Both the position numbers and the translations under genes were made by a program. DNA of 8,143 nucleotides from Synergistaceae bacterium UBA5560 (GTDB taxonomy: Bacteria > Synergistota > Synergistia > Synergistales > Aminiphilaceae). The notes beneath the pieces were generated by a model. It was not told where the DNA came from. It did no database searches and was given only the letters and a program-made list of their open reading frames with translations. The DNA is taken from NCBI GenBank assembly GCA_002425685.1, contig DIMS01000020.1, positions 1 to 8,143 on the forward strand, written 5' to 3'. Shown in pieces: positions 5,552 to 8,143 of this stretch (within the stretch, counting starts at the first letter, position 1; each line of letters opens with the position of its first letter).

Positions 5552-5591
5552 ATGACATATTCAGTTCACGCAATACGCATAAATATGTCAT
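5552..5591. promoter_or_regulatory. Perfect 10-bp inverted repeat, possible operator
   Basis: ATGACATATT (5552-5561) and AATATGTCAT (5582-5591) are exact reverse complements separated by 20 bases, so equivalent points are 30 bases apart, close to three DNA turns. The segment is AT-rich in a GC-rich region and lies about 150 bases upstream of the DUF1659 start. The spacing fits binding by a dimeric regulator at two half-sites; as RNA it would be a stem with a 20-base loop. No convincing promoter hexamers overlap it. Confidence 0.45.
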
Positions 5592-5616
5592 CAAAAGGCA
5601 TTTCACTTTCGTTTCT

Positions 5617-5724
5617 TCAGTTCTTCTCCCAACTTTCCCCCGGTTTTTCCGCAGCTTTTTTTGCAGGTTTTCCTTCGGATTTTGCAGGTTTGCTCATCGA
5701 TTTTTCAGGACTCGGAGTTTTCAT
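5617..5724 (-). CDS. Possible lysine-rich small ORF
   Basis: A 35-codon frame runs from the ATG at 5724 to the TGA at 5617-5619. Its product has a KPAK...KPAKKAAEKP core, much like the lysine/alanine/proline tails of DNA-binding proteins. Eleven residues are lysine, all but one coded AAA. No Shine-Dalgarno site precedes the ATG, and the DNA itself is a purine-rich repeat (AAACCTGCAAAA occurs twice), which would produce such a protein by chance. It is a candidate only; it may equally be part of the DUF1659 leader. Confidence 0.25.
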   Translation of the reverse strand: MKTPSPEKSMSKPAKSEGKPAKKAAEKPGESWEKN

Positions 5725-5737
5725 GCACACACAACAG

Positions 5738-5754
5738 AGGCGCAACCTGCGCCT
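5738..5754. other. 7-bp perfect hairpin
   Basis: AGGCGCA (5738-5744) and TGCGCCT (5748-5754) form a perfect stem around a three-base loop. On the minus strand it lies 13 bases before the ATG of the possible small ORF. No T tract follows on either strand. Confidence 0.4.
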
Positions 5755-6014
5755 GAGGGACCTCCGCCGGAGTGCGCCATCCGGGGTGCGTTACCTGTTC
5801 CGATTCCTGTCCGACGCTTCCCTTGGTTCGGCTCTGCCCAGGTTGGCGCGTTTCCTCCTCCTTCCGCAGAAGAAACAACCGCACCGTCCCCGGTCCCAGG
5901 CAATCCCGGCCTCGGCTCCGGCGCGGACATGCGCCCTCCGCCGCACGCCCGCGATCCTTTTGTAATGCGCTGCGCCACCGTGAGCAAAAACGGCCAAAGC
6001 AACAGGGTGCTGGT

Positions 6015-6043
6015 TTGACAACCCCCGCGAGAAATGCCATGAT
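6015..6043 (+). promoter_or_regulatory. Promoter candidate for the decarboxylase gene
   Basis: TTGACA (6015-6020) is a perfect -35 consensus. CATGAT (6038-6043) lies 17 bases on and matches four of six -10 positions. The expected transcription start near 6050 leaves a short leader of about 25 bases that includes the ribosome-binding site GGGAGG (6061-6066). Confidence 0.55.
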
Positions 6044-6073
6044 GCAGAAAATCCATTTCCGGGAGGCAGAGCC

Positions 6074-6874
6074 ATGAAAGGCACCTTCAGGTTCAAGGAC
6101 GAGTACGTTTACGCCATGCCGGTGCATTTTTCCGGGCATGCCTTCTCTCCCCTGCGCACCGTCTACGGGGACATGACGGGCATCAGCCTCCAGTTCCGGA
6201 CCGATCCGGAGGCGCTGCTCCCGATTCTTCCCGAAGATTTCGAGCTGCTGGAGCCCCTGGTGAACGTCCAGTTCTCGAACGCCCGGGACGTGGCGTGGAT
6301 GGCCGGCGGAGAGTACCGGCTCATCCAGGTCACCGCGCCGGTGCGCTACCTCGGAAACGCCGAGGGGCTCGTCGGGGAGTATGTGTTCGTCATCTGGGAG
6401 AACAAGGCCTGTCCCATCATCGGAGGGCGCGAGGAGGACGGCATGCCGAAGATCTTAGCGGACATCGCCTGCGAGCGCCGCGTGGAGGAGCGCTGGTTCA
6501 CCGCCGCGAGCTACGAGAGCCGCACGTTCCTCACGCTGGAGATGACCCGCACCCGGGAACTTTCCGAGAGCGAGGTCGCCGCGGCGAACACCCGGAGCAA
6601 AATGAACTATTTCGGCTGGCGCTATCTGCCCAACCTCGGCAAGGGAGGCGCCTCCCTGAGCCACGCCACGCTCTATCCCCAGGAGGCGCGCATGGCCCGC
6701 GCCTGGTCGGGAGAGGGGCACTGCACCTGGACCAAACTCACCGCGGCGGAACATCCGCTGCAGTGGCCCATCATCGCCGCGCTCGCGGACCTTCCCGTGA
6801 AGAGCCCCTTCACGGCGATGATGTTCAAGGGCTCGGCGCAGCTCAACGTGGGCGATTCGAGAGCGCTTCCCTAG
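6074..6874 (+). CDS. Acetoacetate decarboxylase family protein
   Basis: The 266-residue product has the acetoacetate decarboxylase (ADC) fold signature. Early strand residues ISLQFRTDPEALLPILPEDFELLEPLV (about 37-63) match the family's substrate-pocket start, followed by VGEYVFVIWENKACPIIGGREEDGMPKILAD (100-130). Lys126 in GMPK corresponds to the Schiff-base lysine (Lys115) of the Clostridium enzyme. The adjacent lysine (Lys116), which lowers its pKa there, is isoleucine here. WTKLTAAEHPLQWPI and LADLPVK near the C-terminus also fit the family. No signal peptide is seen. GGGAGG seven bases before the ATG supports this start. The changed active-site neighbour means it could be a beta-keto-acid decarboxylase with a different substrate or one of the ADC-like aldolase/dehydratase enzymes. 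A dehydrogenase gene follows 185 bases downstream and could reduce its product. Confidence 0.85.
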   Translation: MKGTFRFKDEYVYAMPVHFSGHAFSPLRTVYGDMTGISLQFRTDPEALLPILPEDFELLEPLVNVQFSNARDVAWMAGGEYRLIQVTAPVRYLGNAEGLVGEYVFVIWENKACPIIGGREEDGMPKILADIACERRVEERWFTAASYESRTFLTLEMTRTRELSESEVAAANTRSKMNYFGWRYLPNLGKGGASLSHATLYPQEARMARAWSGEGHCTWTKLTAAEHPLQWPIIAALADLPVKSPFTAMMFKGSAQLNVGDSRALP

Positions 6875-6914
6875 CACGGAAAATCCCCTGAACTCGAAGC
6901 CGGTGACGCGGCAA

Positions 6915-7059
6915 AGGGGAAAAGAAAGCAAGGGCGGAGCAGGCAAAAGGCAGGAAGCGGACCGACGCACAGAGGGCAGACCGAAACGCAGGAAGCGCCC
7001 CCAAGCAGAAAGAGACCCAAAGGCAGAAAGCGGACCGGAAAGAAGACCGGAAAGAAAGG
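6915..7059 (+). repeat. Purine-rich degenerate repeat leader of the SDR gene
   Basis: This spacer is almost free of thymine on the plus strand and consists of related words such as GGCAGGAAGCGGACC, CGCAGGAAGCG, GGCAGAAAGCGGACC and two copies of ACCGGAAAGAA. It runs directly into the ribosome-binding site of the dehydrogenase gene. No promoter or hairpin is seen in it, so the gene may be read from the decarboxylase promoter. Confidence 0.6.
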
Positions 7060-7068
7060 ATGGGGGAC

Positions 7069-7872
7069 ATGAGCGGATATTTCGAGAACAAGGTGGCGGT
7101 GGTCACCGGCGCCGCGTCGGGCCTGGGCCTGGGCATCACGGAAGCGCTGCTCGCCCGGGGAGCCCGGGCGGTGTTCATGGCCGACGTGAACGACGAGAAC
7201 CTCGCCAGGGAGTCAAAACGGCTCCGGAGCGCCGGTGGAACGGTGCTCCCCCGACACACGGACGTCACCAGGCTCGACCAGGTGGAAGCCCTTCTCCGTG
7301 ACGCGAAGGCCTTTGACGGACATCTGGATTTCGTGTTCAACAACGCGGGCATGGGCATGACCCAGCCCACGGAAAAGATCACCTTCGACATCTGGAAATT
7401 CGTGGTGGACCTGAATCTCATGGGGGTCGTCCACGGCACCTACACGGCCATCCCGCTCATGCGGGAGCAGGGGTTCGGCCACATCGTCAACACCGGCTCC
7501 ATCGCGGGGCGCATTCCCCTTCCCTACCAGGCGGTGTACGCCGCCACCAAGAGCGCGGTGATCAGCATGACGGAGAGCCTGCAGTACGAGCTGGAGGTGG
7601 AGGGGCTCTCCTTCAGCGTCTTCTGCCCCGCCAACGTCCGCACCGCCATCTTCGGCGAGATGACCCCTCCGCCGGACTCCATCAGTGTCGAGGAAGCGGT
7701 GGAATACATCTTCGCCGAAATGGAGAAGAAGGCCATCGTGATCGTCCTGCCCGAAGCGGCCAGAGGGTTCGACACGCTTTACCGGGAACAGTACGGGGAA
7801 TTCCAGCGCCTCGCCCGGGAACTGGCGGCGGAGCGCCGGGAGAACTACCGCACGAAGGGGACCTACTGCTGA
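7069..7872 (+). CDS. Classical short-chain dehydrogenase/reductase
   Basis: The product (267 residues from this start) is an NAD(P)-dependent oxidoreductase of the classical SDR family. In order it shows the cofactor loop TGAASGLG (13-20), Asp39 at the end of the second strand (FMADVND), which favours NAD(H), NNAG (91-94), and the catalytic tetrad Asn116, Ser144 (NTGSIAG), Tyr157 and Lys161 (YAATK). CPANVRTAIF after strand six is also typical. AAAGGA at 7055-7060 is eight bases before the ATG at 7069, so I prefer it. An in-frame ATG at 7060 would add three residues but lacks a well-placed site. The substrate is unknown; its place after an ADC-family gene suggests a keto compound or the matching alcohol. 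Confidence 0.92.
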   Translation: MSGYFENKVAVVTGAASGLGLGITEALLARGARAVFMADVNDENLARESKRLRSAGGTVLPRHTDVTRLDQVEALLRDAKAFDGHLDFVFNNAGMGMTQPTEKITFDIWKFVVDLNLMGVVHGTYTAIPLMREQGFGHIVNTGSIAGRIPLPYQAVYAATKSAVISMTESLQYELEVEGLSFSVFCPANVRTAIFGEMTPPPDSISVEEAVEYIFAEMEKKAIVIVLPEAARGFDTLYREQYGEFQRLARELAAERRENYRTKGTYC

Positions 7873-7908
7873 GAGCCTGCCCTTGCAACGGCGAAAGCCG
7901 AGGCGGAA

Positions 7909-7950
7909 AAGACGCATGAACAGGAGTCAGGGGGTAGGAAGACGCATGAA
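7909..7950 (+). repeat. 12-bp direct repeat before the last gene
   Basis: AAGACGCATGAA occurs at 7909-7920 and 7939-7950, 30 bases apart, within another purine-rich spacer. GGAAAGAGAACGAAAGGCAA follows and leads into the ribosome-binding site of the gene at 7981. Confidence 0.55.
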
Positions 7951-7980
7951 GGAAAGAGAACGAAAGGCAAGGAGACGGCC

Positions 7981-8143
7981 ATGACGCCGGAGCAACGAAA
8001 CGCACATTCGTTCGTACAGCCCGGGGGATCTCCACCGCTTCCGCGCATTTCCCCACCGCTGCGGCGACTGCGGGGGCTGTTTGACGCGACGGACCTTCCC
8101 CTCGAAGTGGTCATCCTCCTCCTGGGAGGGCTCGCCCTGACGC
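7981..8143 (+). CDS. N-terminus of a probable membrane protein (partial)
   Basis: The frame starts at ATG 7981 and is still open at the window edge after 54 codons. AAGGAG at 7969-7974, six bases before the ATG, supports the start. The first 35 residues are proline- and arginine-rich and polar; then LFDATDLPLEVVILLLGGLALT begins what looks like a first transmembrane helix, with preceding basic residues (RRLRG) on the likely cytoplasmic side. The family cannot be recognised from this fragment. It is co-directional with the dehydrogenase, 108 bases downstream of it. Confidence 0.6.
   Translation, partial: MTPEQRNAHSFVQPGGSPPLPRISPPLRRLRGLFDATDLPLEVVILLLGGLALT

Larger units (their letters stand above)
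5408..6073. other. Divergent intergenic region
   Basis: It separates the minus-strand DUF1659 cluster from the plus-strand decarboxylase gene. It holds a perfect 10-bp inverted repeat (5552-5591), a possible minus-strand small ORF (5617-5724), a tight hairpin (5738-5754) and a promoter candidate close to the decarboxylase (6015-6043). The longer frames across it are rich in proline, arginine and serine without motifs and were not called. Confidence 0.6.

Noticed and set aside
5552..5965. Plus-strand frame in the divergent intergenic region
   Set aside because: Its composition is phenylalanine-, serine- and arginine-rich, as expected from the complement of purine-rich repeats. It has no ribosome-binding site and no motif.

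Overview
The window is GC-rich bacterial chromosome with seven recognisable genes, one gene cut by the right edge, and four gene-free stretches longer than 300 bases. The best taxonomic clue is the minus-strand set DUF1659, DUF2922, YvrJ and glucosaminidase. These small families are known mainly from Firmicutes and Synergistota. Together with the high GC content, this suggests a Synergistota bacterium (an Aminiphilus-like lineage is my guess) or a GC-rich Firmicute. This is inference from gene content; no 16S rRNA or other marker is present.

Layout from left to right. Bases 1-478 hold no convincing gene but contain a good sigma-70-type promoter (171-198) and a structured leader for an alpha/beta-hydrolase (479-1240, +). 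Bases 1241-2151 are gene-free. They carry a 14-bp direct repeat, possibly a relic of an insertion-sequence end, then a promoter candidate and a purine-rich repeat leader in front of an orphan family-3 solute-binding protein (2152-2940, +). A strong hairpin at 2949-2991 separates this gene from the convergent minus-strand cluster.

The minus-strand cluster reads, in its own direction, DUF1659 (5407-5189), DUF2922 (5081-4872), a roughly 600-bp spacer with repeats and a likely terminator, YvrJ (4272-4027), and a GH73-type glucosaminidase (4030-3020). The last two overlap by ATGA. YvrJ is a single-span membrane protein with a charged helix behind the span, like small holins. The glucosaminidase has no signal peptide. 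The pair may therefore work as a holin/muralytic-enzyme unit, which is the most interesting hypothesis in the window.

Bases 5408-6073 separate the divergent halves and contain a perfect 10-bp inverted repeat and a possible 35-codon lysine-rich small ORF. To the right are an acetoacetate-decarboxylase-family protein (6074-6874), a classical short-chain dehydrogenase/reductase (7069-7872) and the start of a probable membrane protein (7981 onward), all on the plus strand. The first two may act on a shared keto-acid or ketone substrate, but the substrate cannot be read from the sequence.

A recurring oddity is that the spacers before most start codons are purine-rich on the coding strand and built from degenerate short tandem repeats that run into the Shine-Dalgarno site. 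The same kind of repeat also lies inside the glucosaminidase gene, where it encodes a low-complexity linker.
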